Under the pieces are notes generated by a model. The model made no database searches. It worked only from the letters and a program-made list of their open reading frames with translations, and had not been told where the DNA came from. Made by a program: the position numbers and the translations under genes. From contig DASVCT010000015.1 of NCBI GenBank assembly GCA_036381475.1, positions 1 to 32,901 on the forward strand: a stretch of DNA of 32,901 nucleotides, written 5' to 3'. Shown one piece after another: positions 1 to 7,977 of the stretch. This stretch comes from ZC4RG29 sp036381475. Lineage in GTDB: Bacteria > Bacteroidota > Bacteroidia > Cytophagales > Cyclobacteriaceae. Within the stretch, counting starts at the first letter, position 1; every line of letters starts with the position of its first letter.

Positions 1-42
1 GGCGAAATTCATGTATAGGTAGTATAATTACTCCTCATGTGT

Positions 43-50
43 TAGCTTTG
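43..50 (+). promoter_or_regulatory. Candidate Bacteroidota -7 promoter element
   Basis: TAGCTTTG matches the Bacteroidota -7 consensus TAnnTTTG exactly and ends 22 bases before the ATG of the following gene. No clear -33 TTTG is seen. The spacing agrees with other such elements in this window. Confidence 0.5.
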
Positions 51-72
51 TATAAGACGAACCGGGTTTGAA

Positions 73-525
73 ATGGTAGAAGCCAGTCCTTTCAAATTCT
101 ATTTTGCTAAATATTTCTTCCTGGCGTTCGGCCTGTTGCAGTGGCTCGTCGCCTTGCTGATTTTCCTCCGCCTTGATGGTTCACCGCGCGGTGTCTTCGG
201 TGCCCTGGTGTTTTTTACGATCGGACTGGTCCTGGTTTCTCTTTATGCCGTCTTCAGCGACAAGGTCAAGCGGGTAGCGATCGGCAAGAACAAGATCGTC
301 ATCATGGAGGGCAAGCGAAACTACCGGTTCGAATGGCCGGAAGTCAAGTCGCTCAAACTCATTCCGGTCTTCCACTTATACAAGCTAAAGCTCAAGGGAA
401 GGAAACGGCCCATATACTTTTTCCCCGCGAAGAAAATCGACCCCACCTTCGGATTGCTGGCCAAGGATACCTCGCGAATGGGATCTATTGTAAAAAAGAG
501 AAAGAAGCGGTTCAAGATCAAGTAA
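73..525 (+). CDS. Small two-helix membrane protein, PH-like C-terminus, unknown function
   Basis: I do not recognise a named family. The 150-residue product has two strongly hydrophobic segments (about residues 10-31 and 40-62), then a basic soluble part. Its pattern of short alternating strands with IGKNKIVI and a tryptophan in FEWPEVKSL resembles bacterial PH-like (bPH) domains found behind paired membrane helices; that assignment is inference. The C-terminus is very basic (KKRKKRFKIK), suggesting a cytoplasmic tail near phospholipid. ATG 73 follows a good -7 element. The last 8 bases overlap the end of the convergent kbl gene, so the two transcripts must run into each other. Nothing in the neighbourhood indicates a specific role. 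Confidence 0.75.
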   Translation: MVEASPFKFYFAKYFFLAFGLLQWLVALLIFLRLDGSPRGVFGALVFFTIGLVLVSLYAVFSDKVKRVAIGKNKIVIMEGKRNYRFEWPEVKSLKLIPVFHLYKLKLKGRKRPIYFFPAKKIDPTFGLLAKDTSRMGSIVKKRKKRFKIK

Positions 526-1726
526 GCGATCTCGCCGGAATGACCCCCAACGCTTTGCCCACCTTTCGGAACGCCTCGACGGCGGCCTCCATGTGCGCCA
601 TTTCGTGCGCTGCAGAAAGTTGAACGCGGATCCGCGCCTGGCCCTGCGGCACCACGGGATAAAAGAATCCGACAACATAGATTCCTTCCTCCAGCAACTG
701 CGCGGCGAACTCCTGGGCGAGCCTGGCGTCATACAACATGATGGGCACAATCGGATGGTTGCCCGGCTTGACGTCAAAGCCTGCCTCGGCAATCGCCTTC
801 CGGAACCAGGCCGTATTTCGCTCGAGCTTATCACGCAATGCCGTCGTCTCTGATAAAATATCGAAGACCGCGATTGAGGCACCGGCAATTGCTGGCGCGA
901 GCGTGTTGGAAAACAGGTAAGGTCGGGACCGTTGCCGAAGCATTTCAATAATCTCTTTCCTTCCGCTCGTAAATCCACCGGACGCGCCGCCGAGGGCCTT
1001 GCCCAACGTGCCAGTGATGATGTCGACGCGGTCCATTACACCGCAGTACTCCGGCACGCCGCGACCTGTCTTGCCCAGGAACCCCGTGGCATGACTTTCG
1101 TCGCTCATCACCAACGCTTCATAAGCCTCCGCCAGGTCGCAGATCTTGTCCAACTGCGCGATGGTGCCATCCATGGAGAAGGCTCCGTCGGTGACAATGA
1201 TCATCTGTTCAGCACCGGCATCGCGCGCCTCGTTTAGCTTCGATTCAAGCGACTCCATCGAGTTGTGTTCATACCGGTATCGCCTTGCCTTGCACAGCCG
1301 GATGCCATCGATCACCGACGCGTGGTTGAGCGCATCCGATATGATGGCATCTTTTTCACCGAACAGCGGTTCGAAGACGCCACCGTTTGCATCGAAGGCT
1401 GCGGCATAAAGTATCGTATCGTCGGTGCCGAGAAATTCCGAAATACGTTGTTCCAGTGTCTTGTGCAGATCCTGCGTACCACAGATGAACCGCACTGACG
1501 ATAAGCCGTAGCCGTGCGTATCGATGGCATGCTTTGCCGCCTCGATCACCCTGGGGTCGGACGACAGGCCCAGGTAATTGTTCGAGCAGAAGTTGATGAC
1601 TTCCTTTCCGCCGGTACGGATCACCGGGCCTTGCGGCGTAGTGATAATGCGCTCCTCCTTATACAATCCCGACGACCGGATCGCTGCCAGTTCCTGTATC
1701 AGGACGGGTTTCAGTTTCTCGTACAT
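518..1726 (-). CDS. kbl: Glycine C-acetyltransferase (2-amino-3-ketobutyrate CoA ligase)
   Basis: A cytoplasmic PLP enzyme of the alpha-oxoamine synthase family that cleaves 2-amino-3-oxobutyrate with CoA to glycine and acetyl-CoA, the second step of threonine catabolism. The product is 402 residues (E. coli Kbl about 398). Visible motifs are NFCSNNYLGL near residue 45, SDESHATGF with the PLP-contacting Asp209 and His212, and TGTLGKALGG with the Schiff-base Lys243. Each lies one residue from its position in E. coli Kbl. The alternatives BioF, ALA synthase and serine palmitoyltransferase are less likely because the threonine dehydrogenase gene lies divergently only about 370 bases away. It starts 3 bases after the stop of a small upstream gene and is probably cotranscribed with it. 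The tail runs 8 bases into the convergent gene. Confidence 0.93.
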   Translation of the reverse strand: MYEKLKPVLIQELAAIRSSGLYKEERIITTPQGPVIRTGGKEVINFCSNNYLGLSSDPRVIEAAKHAIDTHGYGLSSVRFICGTQDLHKTLEQRISEFLGTDDTILYAAAFDANGGVFEPLFGEKDAIISDALNHASVIDGIRLCKARRYRYEHNSMESLESKLNEARDAGAEQMIIVTDGAFSMDGTIAQLDKICDLAEAYEALVMSDESHATGFLGKTGRGVPEYCGVMDRVDIITGTLGKALGGASGGFTSGRKEIIEMLRQRSRPYLFSNTLAPAIAGASIAVFDILSETTALRDKLERNTAWFRKAIAEAGFDVKPGNHPIVPIMLYDARLAQEFAAQLLEEGIYVVGFFYPVVPQGQARIRVQLSAAHEMAHMEAAVEAFRKVGKALGVIPARSLT

Positions 1727-1729
1727 GGC

Positions 1730-1999
1730 CTACATCTTGGGTTTGGGTCGGACTATGGGCCGGGCAGCCGGTCGGGCCGCGGGCTTCTCCGCAGGCTGCG
1801 CGACATTCGCAGGCGGCGCCGACACCTTGAGATGGTATTTTCTTCGAATGGCGTTAACCAGGTACAGCTTCTGGGAGGTAAAACTCGCCGGGTGTTGCTC
1901 CGCAAAGTCCCGCTCCCATGACGACCAGAGTGTGGGATCGCCTTCGCGAAACAGCACCGGATCGATCTTCTTGCTCACCAGGTATTCCTCAAACGTCAT
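1730..1999 (-). CDS. Small conserved-looking protein of unknown function upstream of kbl
   Basis: I do not recognise a function. With the ATG at 1999 the product is 89 residues. An N-terminal folded part (about residues 1-55) starts MTFEEYLVSKKID and carries an acidic/aromatic stretch with WSSWERDF and a basic NAIRRKYHLK. It ends in a low-complexity Pro/Ala/Arg/Lys tail with repeated KPAARP/RPIVRPKP. The reading frame stays open upstream to 2059, but the segment before Met1999 is rich in unrelated residues and the protein-like part begins at this Met. The -7-like element just upstream also fits this start. The gene ends 3 bases before kbl, so it is probably cotranscribed with threonine catabolism. 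I recall similar short proteins in other Cytophagales, but have not verified this. Confidence 0.7.
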   Translation of the reverse strand: MTFEEYLVSKKIDPVLFREGDPTLWSSWERDFAEQHPASFTSQKLYLVNAIRRKYHLKVSAPPANVAQPAEKPAARPAARPIVRPKPKM

Positions 2000-2005
2000 G
2001 TCTGA

Positions 2006-2013
2006 CAAAGTTA
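2006..2013 (-). promoter_or_regulatory. Candidate -7 element for the small gene-kbl pair
   Basis: Read on the minus strand this is TAACTTTG, an exact TAnnTTTG match. It ends only 6 bases before the ATG at 1999, so any transcript would be nearly leaderless. That is shorter than for the other elements here, so confidence is moderate to low. Confidence 0.35.
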
Positions 2014-2065
2014 GCGATCCAGGACAATCATTGCCTAACAGGTGGTAGGTAAATAACAAATTTAT

Positions 2066-2073
2066 TTAATTTG
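2066..2073 (+). promoter_or_regulatory. Imperfect -7 element for tdh
   Basis: TTAATTTG differs from TAnnTTTG at one position and ends 19 bases before the TTG start of tdh. It lies in an AT-rich patch (2050-2072) between the divergent genes. Confidence 0.3.
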
Positions 2074-2092
2074 GCGCTCCAAAGGCGATGGA

Positions 2093-3034
2093 TTGCATAC
2101 GAAAAAGCCAACCATATTGGTCATAGGAGCAGGGGGCCAGCTGGGCTCCGAACTCACGCAGGGGCTCCGCGACCACTACTCCAATGCTACGGTAATTGCT
2201 ACGGACATTCGCGAACCTGCTGATCATTCCGGGGATTTCGAACATCTCGACGCGACCGACCGCGCAGCGCTTCACCGGCTGCTCGCTCGGTACAAGGTTA
2301 ACCAGATATACCATCTTGCGGCCGTGCTGTCGGCGAAGGGGGAGCAGGATCCGCAGGCGGCATGGCGTCTGAATATGGACAGTCTTATTTATGTGCTGGA
2401 GGCCGCCGTCGAGTTCAGGATCGAGCGCGTCTACTGGCCCAGCTCGATCGCGGTGTTTGGGCCCATGACGCCACGGGACAATACTCCACAGCACACGATC
2501 ACCGATCCGACAACCATTTACGGCATCAGCAAGGTGTCCGGCGAACGTTGGTGTGCTTGGTACCATTCCCGACACGGCGTCGATGTGAGGAGTTTGCGGT
2601 ACCCGGGCCTAATCGGTTACAAGTCGCGGCCCGGCGGGGGTACTACAGATTATGCGGTTGACATCTATTTTGAAGCTGCAAAAAACGGACGGTATACCTG
2701 CTTCCTCGGGGCGGACACACGCCTTCCCATGATGTACATGGACGACGCAATCCGTGCGACACTCCAACTCATGGAGGCCGCTCCCGATCAGATCACCATT
2801 CGCTCCTCGTATAACATCGCCGGAATGAGTGTCACTCCGTCCGAAATTGCCGATTCCATTCGCCGGCACATTCCGGAATTCGAGATCCGTTACGAGCCCG
2901 ACTACCGCCAGGCCATCGCGGACAGCTGGCCAAGGTCGATCGACGACTCTGCCGCGAGACGTGATTGGGGATGGCGACCCTCATATGGATTGGAAGAGGT
3001 GACGGCCGATATGCTTCAACGTCTTGGGCGGTGA
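2093..3034 (+). CDS. tdh: L-threonine 3-dehydrogenase, short-chain (epimerase-like) type
   Basis: Oxidises L-threonine with NAD+ to 2-amino-3-oxobutyrate, the substrate of Kbl encoded divergently nearby. The product is 313 residues with an extended-SDR fold. Visible are the NAD-binding loop IGAGGQLGSE (Gly12, Gly14/15, Gly18), PSS at 116-118, the catalytic pair YGISK (Tyr143, Lys147), and PGGGTTDYAVDIY, a segment characteristic of the SDR-type threonine dehydrogenases first described in Flavobacterium frigidimaris, not of the zinc-dependent E. coli type. A UDP-sugar epimerase is the main alternative, but this segment and the kbl context argue against it. The start is a TTG. The nearest ATG (2088) is out of frame and soon hits a stop, and the frame is closed upstream at 2054. 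Confidence 0.9.
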   Translation: MHTKKPTILVIGAGGQLGSELTQGLRDHYSNATVIATDIREPADHSGDFEHLDATDRAALHRLLARYKVNQIYHLAAVLSAKGEQDPQAAWRLNMDSLIYVLEAAVEFRIERVYWPSSIAVFGPMTPRDNTPQHTITDPTTIYGISKVSGERWCAWYHSRHGVDVRSLRYPGLIGYKSRPGGGTTDYAVDIYFEAAKNGRYTCFLGADTRLPMMYMDDAIRATLQLMEAAPDQITIRSSYNIAGMSVTPSEIADSIRRHIPEFEIRYEPDYRQAIADSWPRSIDDSAARRDWGWRPSYGLEEVTADMLQRLGR

Positions 3035-3061
3035 CCCTCCGATGTCATATCAAAAAACACA

Positions 3062-3069
3062 TAACTTTG
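3062..3069 (+). promoter_or_regulatory. Candidate -7 element for the crotonase-flippase pair
   Basis: TAACTTTG is an exact TAnnTTTG match and ends 28 bases before the ATG at 3098. It separates the crotonase from tdh, which ends at 3034. Confidence 0.5.
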
Positions 3070-3097
3070 ATTCCATGATCATCTCACCCCATATTCG

Positions 3098-3871
3098 ATG
3101 CCTCTTCTGAAATCTCTTGATGCCAACGGTATTCTCATCGTCACGTTTTCCCGGACGGAAGCGCTCAATGCGTTGAATCGGGAAACGCTTCATGAGCTGG
3201 CACAAACGCTGGACGATATTTATACCGACGACAAGATTCGCGGGATCATATTCACGGGCGACGGCGAAAAGTCCTTCATTGCCGGGGCGGATATTCGCGA
3301 GTTGTCAGCGATGAGCCGCGAGGATGCACTGGCGTTGTCGGAATACGGTCAGGGTCTTTTCACCAGGATCGAACGTTGTCCGAAACCCATCGTGGCGGCG
3401 ATCAACGGTTTCGCACTGGGGGGCGGCTGTGAACTTGCGATGGCATGTCATATCCGCATCGCCGTGGAACATGCGCGGCTCGGTCAGCCCGAAGTCAACC
3501 TTGGCATTATACCCGGTTACGGAGGCACCCAGCGTCTTACCCGACTGGCTGGCCCGGGAAGAGCGATGGAGTTGATCCTGACTGGCGACCTGATCGATGG
3601 GGCGGTCGCGTTCCGGATAGGTGTGGTCAACCACATCGTGCCGGACCGCGAAGCGCTTATGGCTTTGGCGCGGGAGATCCTGGAAAAAATCCTATCGAAG
3701 GCGCCGGTTGCCGTGGCAAAGGCAATCGACAGCGTCAATGCCGCGATGGACGGAAGCAGAGGTTATGAAGTGGAGGCGAGGAATTTTGCCGACTGCGCCA
3801 CGACGGACGATTTCAGAGAAGGGACGTCGGCATTCCTGGAAAAAAGAAAGCCCAACTTTAAAGGAGCTTAA
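3098..3871 (+). CDS. Enoyl-CoA hydratase (crotonase family)
   Basis: Hydrates trans-2-enoyl-CoA to 3-hydroxyacyl-CoA in fatty-acid or amino-acid carbon breakdown; cytoplasmic. The 257-residue length is typical of short-chain hydratases. The oxyanion-hole segment SFIAGADIREL lies near residue 59. Both catalytic glutamates of mitochondrial crotonase are present: Glu112 in GGGCELAMACH and Glu132 in GQPEVNLGIIPGYGGTQRL, with the usual 20-residue spacing. This favours a true hydratase over isomerase or dehalogenase relatives. Exact chain-length preference cannot be read. ATG 3098 follows a -7 element. The stop TAA directly abuts the TTG of the flippase gene, so the two are probably one transcript, although no functional link is obvious. 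Confidence 0.92.
   Translation: MPLLKSLDANGILIVTFSRTEALNALNRETLHELAQTLDDIYTDDKIRGIIFTGDGEKSFIAGADIRELSAMSREDALALSEYGQGLFTRIERCPKPIVAAINGFALGGGCELAMACHIRIAVEHARLGQPEVNLGIIPGYGGTQRLTRLAGPGRAMELILTGDLIDGAVAFRIGVVNHIVPDREALMALAREILEKILSKAPVAVAKAIDSVNAAMDGSRGYEVEARNFADCATTDDFREGTSAFLEKRKPNFKGA
3861..3866 (+). promoter_or_regulatory. Shine-Dalgarno-like site deciding a TTG start
   Basis: AAGGAG lies 5 bases before the TTG at 3872, inside the last codons of the crotonase gene. Strong Shine-Dalgarno sites are rare in this window, and this one supports the TTG start directly after the upstream stop. Confidence 0.5.
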
Positions 3872-5314
3872 TTGAGCAAGATAAAGCGACTCGCCGGGGA
3901 GACAGCCATCTATGGGCTCGGCAGCATCCTGCCACGTGTCATCAATTTCCTGCTGATCCTGCCACACACTTCCGTCTTTGATCCGGCGGAATACGGTGTT
4001 ATCACTGACGTGTATGCCTGGGTAGCGTTCCTGAACGTGCTGTATACCTTCGGCATGGAGACCGCTTTTTTCCGTTTCGCGACAAAGGAAGGCGCGAATC
4101 CCGCCGTCGTGTTCAACACAGCGCAAACCGGCGTCACCCTCCTGACGTTGTTGATCTCGATCTTTTTCATTGCATCTGCGGGACCACTTGCCGCACAAAT
4201 GGATATACCCGATCATCCGGATTATATCGTGTGGCTCACGTGTATCGTGGCAATCGATGCGCTCGTGGCCATACCCTTTGCGCGGCTGCGTCTCGAGAAG
4301 AAGGCGTTGCGATTTGCCCTGTTCCGGGTGACTAACGTCCTCGTGATTGTCGTCCTTAATTTTTATTTCCTGAAAGTCGACTACAACCCGGAGATTGGTG
4401 TCGCCTATGTGTTCCTCATAAACCTGCTTGCCAACGCCCTGTACCTCGTCTTCTTCGCGCCCGTGCTCATCCGTTGGCGTCCTGCGTTCGACAAGCATCT
4501 CTTGCATGCCATGCTCGTGTATGCTTTTCCGGTCATGCTTACCGGCCTGGCAGGAACGACCAATGAAATGTTCTCCCGGATCACATTGAGAGAGTGGTTG
4601 CCGGAAAATTTTTACCCGGGTAGGAGCAGCGCATACGCGCTTGGAGTTTTCGGCGCAAACTACAAGTTTGCGGTCTTCATGAATCTGGTGATCCAGGCGT
4701 TCCGGTTTGCTGCGGAGCCCTTCTTTTTCAGTCATGCGCGCGAAAAAAATTCACCTCATCTTTTCGCGATGGTGAACCATTATTTCATCGTGACGTGTTG
4801 CATACTGCTGCTGGCGGTCGGCGTCAACCTCGACGCACTGAAGCATCTCCTTCGCAGCGAAGCATATTGGGAGGGATTGTCTGTTGTTCCCCTGTTGCTT
4901 ACTGCGTATCTTTTTCTTGGCGTCTACTACAACCTCTCCGTGTGGTTCAAGCTCACTGACCGCACCTACTACGGCACTATCATTTCACTTGGCGGGGCGG
5001 CAGTGACGATTATCGCGAACTACGCGTTGATCCCCGTCGCCGGTTATGTGGGCAGCAGCTGGGCCGCGTTGATCTGTTATTTTTCAATTGCAGCCGCGTG
5101 TTATCTGACGGGAAAGCGATTTTACCCGATACCCTATCGCGTGGGAATGGACATGACGTATATCGTGCTGACCGTACTTTTAGTGTACGGTGTCAACGCT
5201 CTTCCGTTCGAAGGAACGGCCGCCTTCGTTGTCCACAATCTCGTTGTGGTGGCAGTCGCCGGGCTGATTTTTCTTGCAGAGCGAAGGGGATTGAAGGAGG
5301 CTGTCGCCCTCTGA
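3872..5314 (+). CDS. Polysaccharide/lipid-linked oligosaccharide flippase (Wzx-like, MVF superfamily)
   Basis: A 480-residue integral membrane protein with about 12-14 hydrophobic segments spread along its length. The N-terminus (LAGETAIYGLGSILPRVINFLLIL) is typical of the Wzx/RfbX-type exporters that flip lipid-linked sugar precursors across the inner membrane, as are the mid-protein segment LGVFGANYKFAVFMNLVIQAFRFAAEPFFF and the late GYVGSSWAALICY. The substrate is unknown, because no glycosyltransferase gene lies in the window. A lipid-II flippase (MurJ) is less likely. The TTG start touches the stop of the crotonase gene and has an AAGGAG site 5 bases before it. A MATE-family exporter is a remote alternative. 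Confidence 0.85.
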   Translation: MSKIKRLAGETAIYGLGSILPRVINFLLILPHTSVFDPAEYGVITDVYAWVAFLNVLYTFGMETAFFRFATKEGANPAVVFNTAQTGVTLLTLLISIFFIASAGPLAAQMDIPDHPDYIVWLTCIVAIDALVAIPFARLRLEKKALRFALFRVTNVLVIVVLNFYFLKVDYNPEIGVAYVFLINLLANALYLVFFAPVLIRWRPAFDKHLLHAMLVYAFPVMLTGLAGTTNEMFSRITLREWLPENFYPGRSSAYALGVFGANYKFAVFMNLVIQAFRFAAEPFFFSHAREKNSPHLFAMVNHYFIVTCCILLLAVGVNLDALKHLLRSEAYWEGLSVVPLLLTAYLFLGVYYNLSVWFKLTDRTYYGTIISLGGAAVTIIANYALIPVAGYVGSSWAALICYFSIAAACYLTGKRFYPIPYRVGMDMTYIVLTVLLVYGVNALPFEGTAAFVVHNLVVVAVAGLIFLAERRGLKEAVAL

Positions 5315-5337
5315 TCCCTCCGGTGTGCCGCAGGGCG

Positions 5338-5385
5338 ACGCGGTTGGTCCGGCCGCGTGATTGTCGCAGATTTTGGGGATTTTTG
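5338..5385 (+). terminator. Weak terminator candidate after the flippase gene
   Basis: ACGCGG (5338-5343) pairs with CCGCGT (5353-5358) around a 9-base loop; GCGAC/GTCGC (5335-5339/5363-5367) is an overlapping alternative stem. T-rich sequence follows at 5371-5385, but not directly after the stem. Confidence 0.3.
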
Positions 5386-5387
5386 CT

Positions 5388-5395
5388 TAATTTTG
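5388..5395 (+). promoter_or_regulatory. Candidate -7 element for the envelope operon
   Basis: TAATTTTG is an exact TAnnTTTG match 67 bases upstream of the TTG at 5463. A TTTG at 5372-5375 lies upstream but closer than the usual -33 spacing. This is the most likely promoter for the TPR-DUF4292-EnvC genes. Confidence 0.4.
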
Positions 5396-5462
5396 TGACC
5401 TGACCTTGCATTTTGGGAGGTGGAGCGATTCGATCGATGGTAGAAGGTAACGCGCAAGAACA

Positions 5463-7229
5463 TTGACTGCATTCAGGATCTTCAGTTTTTTCCTGGTGGG
5501 CGTGGCGTTGTGTCTCTTCCATTCGGTGGCGTATGGCCAGAAAAAGAAGAAGGCCCAGGAAGAAGAGGTTACCCACAGCATCCGCCAGCGGGAAGCCGAA
5601 TTTTACTTTACGGAAGCTGAAAAGTATTTCATCCTCGAAGATTACGCCAAGGCCCTGCTCTATTATCAGAAGTCGCTTGATGTCGATCCGAACAACGCGA
5701 CTGTTCACTACAAGATCGCCGAGGTCCTTTCGCGCAGCCAGCGTCAGGACGATATGTTGAAGGCCGTCGCCAGCATAGAAACAGCCTTGCGACTGGAAAA
5801 ACACAACAAATACTTTTACCTGCTCGGCGTGAACATCTACAACAGCCTGGCACGGTTTGACAAGGCGGCGGCGTTATATGAAACGATGATGAAGGAGGTA
5901 CCCGACACCGAAGAGTACCTGTACGATCTCGCCGTAGTATACCAATACAGCAAGAAACCGGCCGAAGCCATCCGCGTGTATGATCGTGCCGAAGATATAT
6001 TTGGCGTCAACGAGATATCGTCCGTCCAGAAGCTGCGGCTATACCTAGAGCAGGGCAAAGTGGATCAGGCGATCGCGGAGGGCAAAAAGCTTCTTGAGGC
6101 ATTTCCAGGAGAGGAGCGTTATGTGATGGGATTTGCGGAAGTAATGTCAAAGAATGGGCAACTTCCGATAGCGGTCGAATACCTGGAGAAGTTCGTTCAG
6201 GAGTATCCCGACGCAGGGAATGCGAAAATGCTGCTCGCCGGTTTTTATCGGGACACCAAGGAGGAAGCCAAGGCGCGCGCGTTGCTTACCGAACTCTTCG
6301 ACGATCCTTCTGTCGAACAGGGCAGCAAGCTGATTATCCTCGGGGCCTATAATACCGAACTTCATCAGAACCGGATGCGCAACCAGTCCGACCCCGACAA
6401 GGAGGCTTATGTGTTATCGCTCTATGAAAAGCTGGTTGCCTTGTATCCCGGTAATGCCGACGTGTATGTCGTGGGGGGCGACCTGTACCTGTCGACGGGA
6501 CGCAACGTCGATGCCATCAACGCTTATCAGCAGGCCATTCGCGCGGGTGATGTGTCGTTTGAGGTATGGCAGAACCTGATCTACCTTGAATCGCAGCTCA
6601 ACCAGTTCGATAATGTCATTCGTCATTCGGACGAAGCGCTCGAAATGTTTCCCAACCAGGGCATGCTGTATTACTTCAACGGGTACGCCCACATGCGGAA
6701 GCGGAATTATGACGAGGCGTCGATGGCACTGGAACAGGCCCGGAAGATCATTCAGGATGATGTTAACCTTTTGGGAGAGATCAATGGCATGCTCGGCGAC
6801 GTGTACAATTCGCTGAAGCAATATGAAAAGTCGGACCAGGCCTACGAGGAGGCCCTGCGGCTCAAGCCCGACAATGACGTTGTGCTGAACAATTACAGTT
6901 ACTTCCTGGCCTTGCGGAAGGCCAACCTGGAGAAGGCCGAGCGAATGTCGACCCAACTGGTCCGGGACAATCCCGATAACGCGGTGTACCTGGACACGCA
7001 TGCCTGGGTTCTCTATGCCCGGGAAAAGTACAAGGAGGCGCGCAAGTTTATGGAGCGGGCCATCGCGACCGGGGACGCAAACGCAACGCATTTTGAACAT
7101 TATGGCGATATTTTGTTTAAGTTAGGGGATGTGAACGGGGCAGTTACACAGTGGGAAAAAGCAAAGCAGGCCGATGCGGACAATGAACTGCTGAACAAGA
7201 AAATCGCCAACCGGAAAATTTATGAATAG
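5463..7229 (+). CDS. Secreted/periplasmic TPR-repeat protein
   Basis: A 588-residue protein with an N-terminal signal peptide (hydrophobic FFLVGVALCLFHSVA, likely cleaved at AYG/Q near residue 25). The rest is almost entirely helical tetratricopeptide-like repeats, roughly a dozen. Clear examples are DYAKALLYYQKSLDVDPNN near residue 60 and KSDQAYEEALRLKPDN near residue 450. TPR arrays act as scaffolds for protein complexes; no enzymatic domain is visible. The start is TTG 5463, chosen because it opens directly onto the signal peptide; the ATG at 5437 is out of frame. The end overlaps the next gene by 8 bases, so this protein is translated together with the DUF4292 lipoprotein and the EnvC-like factor. 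A role in envelope assembly is inference. Confidence 0.88.
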   Translation: MTAFRIFSFFLVGVALCLFHSVAYGQKKKKAQEEEVTHSIRQREAEFYFTEAEKYFILEDYAKALLYYQKSLDVDPNNATVHYKIAEVLSRSQRQDDMLKAVASIETALRLEKHNKYFYLLGVNIYNSLARFDKAAALYETMMKEVPDTEEYLYDLAVVYQYSKKPAEAIRVYDRAEDIFGVNEISSVQKLRLYLEQGKVDQAIAEGKKLLEAFPGEERYVMGFAEVMSKNGQLPIAVEYLEKFVQEYPDAGNAKMLLAGFYRDTKEEAKARALLTELFDDPSVEQGSKLIILGAYNTELHQNRMRNQSDPDKEAYVLSLYEKLVALYPGNADVYVVGGDLYLSTGRNVDAINAYQQAIRAGDVSFEVWQNLIYLESQLNQFDNVIRHSDEALEMFPNQGMLYYFNGYAHMRKRNYDEASMALEQARKIIQDDVNLLGEINGMLGDVYNSLKQYEKSDQAYEEALRLKPDNDVVLNNYSYFLALRKANLEKAERMSTQLVRDNPDNAVYLDTHAWVLYAREKYKEARKFMERAIATGDANATHFEHYGDILFKLGDVNGAVTQWEKAKQADADNELLNKKIANRKIYE

Positions 7230-7977
7230 GCTTCCCAGGCTTTTGTTGTATTGCCTCCCCCTCGTACTGGCAGCATGCAGCAAGAAGTTAACCGTAACGC
7301 CCACAGTCGGCACTCCGCGCCCCGAGTTGGCAGTCGAACAGATGGATTTCGACTATTTCCAGGGCAAGGCGCGGATGGTTTTGCGGGATGGCAACAAGGT
7401 GCGGGATGTGAAGGCAAACATCCGGATTCGTAAAGACAGCGTCATATGGATGTCGTTTTCCGTCATTGGCGTTCAGGGAGGAAAAGCGTTGATCAACCAC
7501 GACTCGATAACGATCGTCAACAATGTCGACAATGAATACTTCGTTTTCGAGTACGACGAATTGTCGCGACGTTTCAATTTCGACATTGACTACGACGTCG
7601 TGCAGGCAGCCATGCTGGGTAACCTTATCATGCAACGGCAAAGTGACGATCTGGTGGAGCAGATGTCATCCATGTTCGTGCTGAAACAACAATCCGGTAC
7701 GGTAGACGTTATTAATTACGTCAACGCCGCCAGCATGAAGGTGGAAAAGGTCGAATTGCGGGAGAGTGATACCAACAATTCACTTACAATCGACTACTCA
7801 AACTTTCAGCCGGTCAGCGATAAGATATTCCCATACAACGGGACTATCAACTTGTTGTACAAAACGCCTGCCGGCCTCATTAATACAACAATTATCTTTG
7901 AATACAACAAAGCGGAAATTGAAGAACGGGAACTGAAGTTCCCCTTTAATATACCCAGGAAGTATGTTCGCAGGTAG
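7222..7977 (+). CDS. DUF4292-type lipoprotein
   Basis: A 251-residue lipoprotein: signal peptide MNRLPRLLLYCLPLVLAAC with a lipobox (LAAC) and lipidated Cys19. The mature part is rich in beta strands (KARMVLRDGNKVRDVKANIRI, VIWMSFSV) and resembles the DUF4292 family of Bacteroidota, whose shape is thought to be like LolA/LolB lipoprotein carriers. That structural analogy is recalled knowledge, not shown here. The ATG overlaps the stop of the TPR gene (8 bases) and its own stop overlaps the start of the EnvC-like gene (14 bases), indicating translational coupling. Function is unproven; carrying lipids or lipoproteins across the periplasm is a guess from the fold analogy. Confidence 0.83.
   Translation: MNRLPRLLLYCLPLVLAACSKKLTVTPTVGTPRPELAVEQMDFDYFQGKARMVLRDGNKVRDVKANIRIRKDSVIWMSFSVIGVQGGKALINHDSITIVNNVDNEYFVFEYDELSRRFNFDIDYDVVQAAMLGNLIMQRQSDDLVEQMSSMFVLKQQSGTVDVINYVNAASMKVEKVELRESDTNNSLTIDYSNFQPVSDKIFPYNGTINLLYKTPAGLINTTIIFEYNKAEIEERELKFPFNIPRKYVRR

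Noticed and set aside
518..1726. 8-amino-7-oxononanoate synthase (BioF) or ALA synthase
   Set aside because: Motif positions follow Kbl and the threonine dehydrogenase gene is next to it; no biotin or haem genes are nearby.
2088..2092. Frameshift at the start of tdh, from the ATG at 2088
   Set aside because: The in-frame TTG at 2093 gives the expected N-terminus for the family, so no sequence error needs to be assumed.
3692..4735. 347-codon leftward open frame
   Set aside because: It lies antisense to the crotonase and flippase genes, both clearly coding, and its translation is rich in Arg/His/Glu without any recognisable domain.
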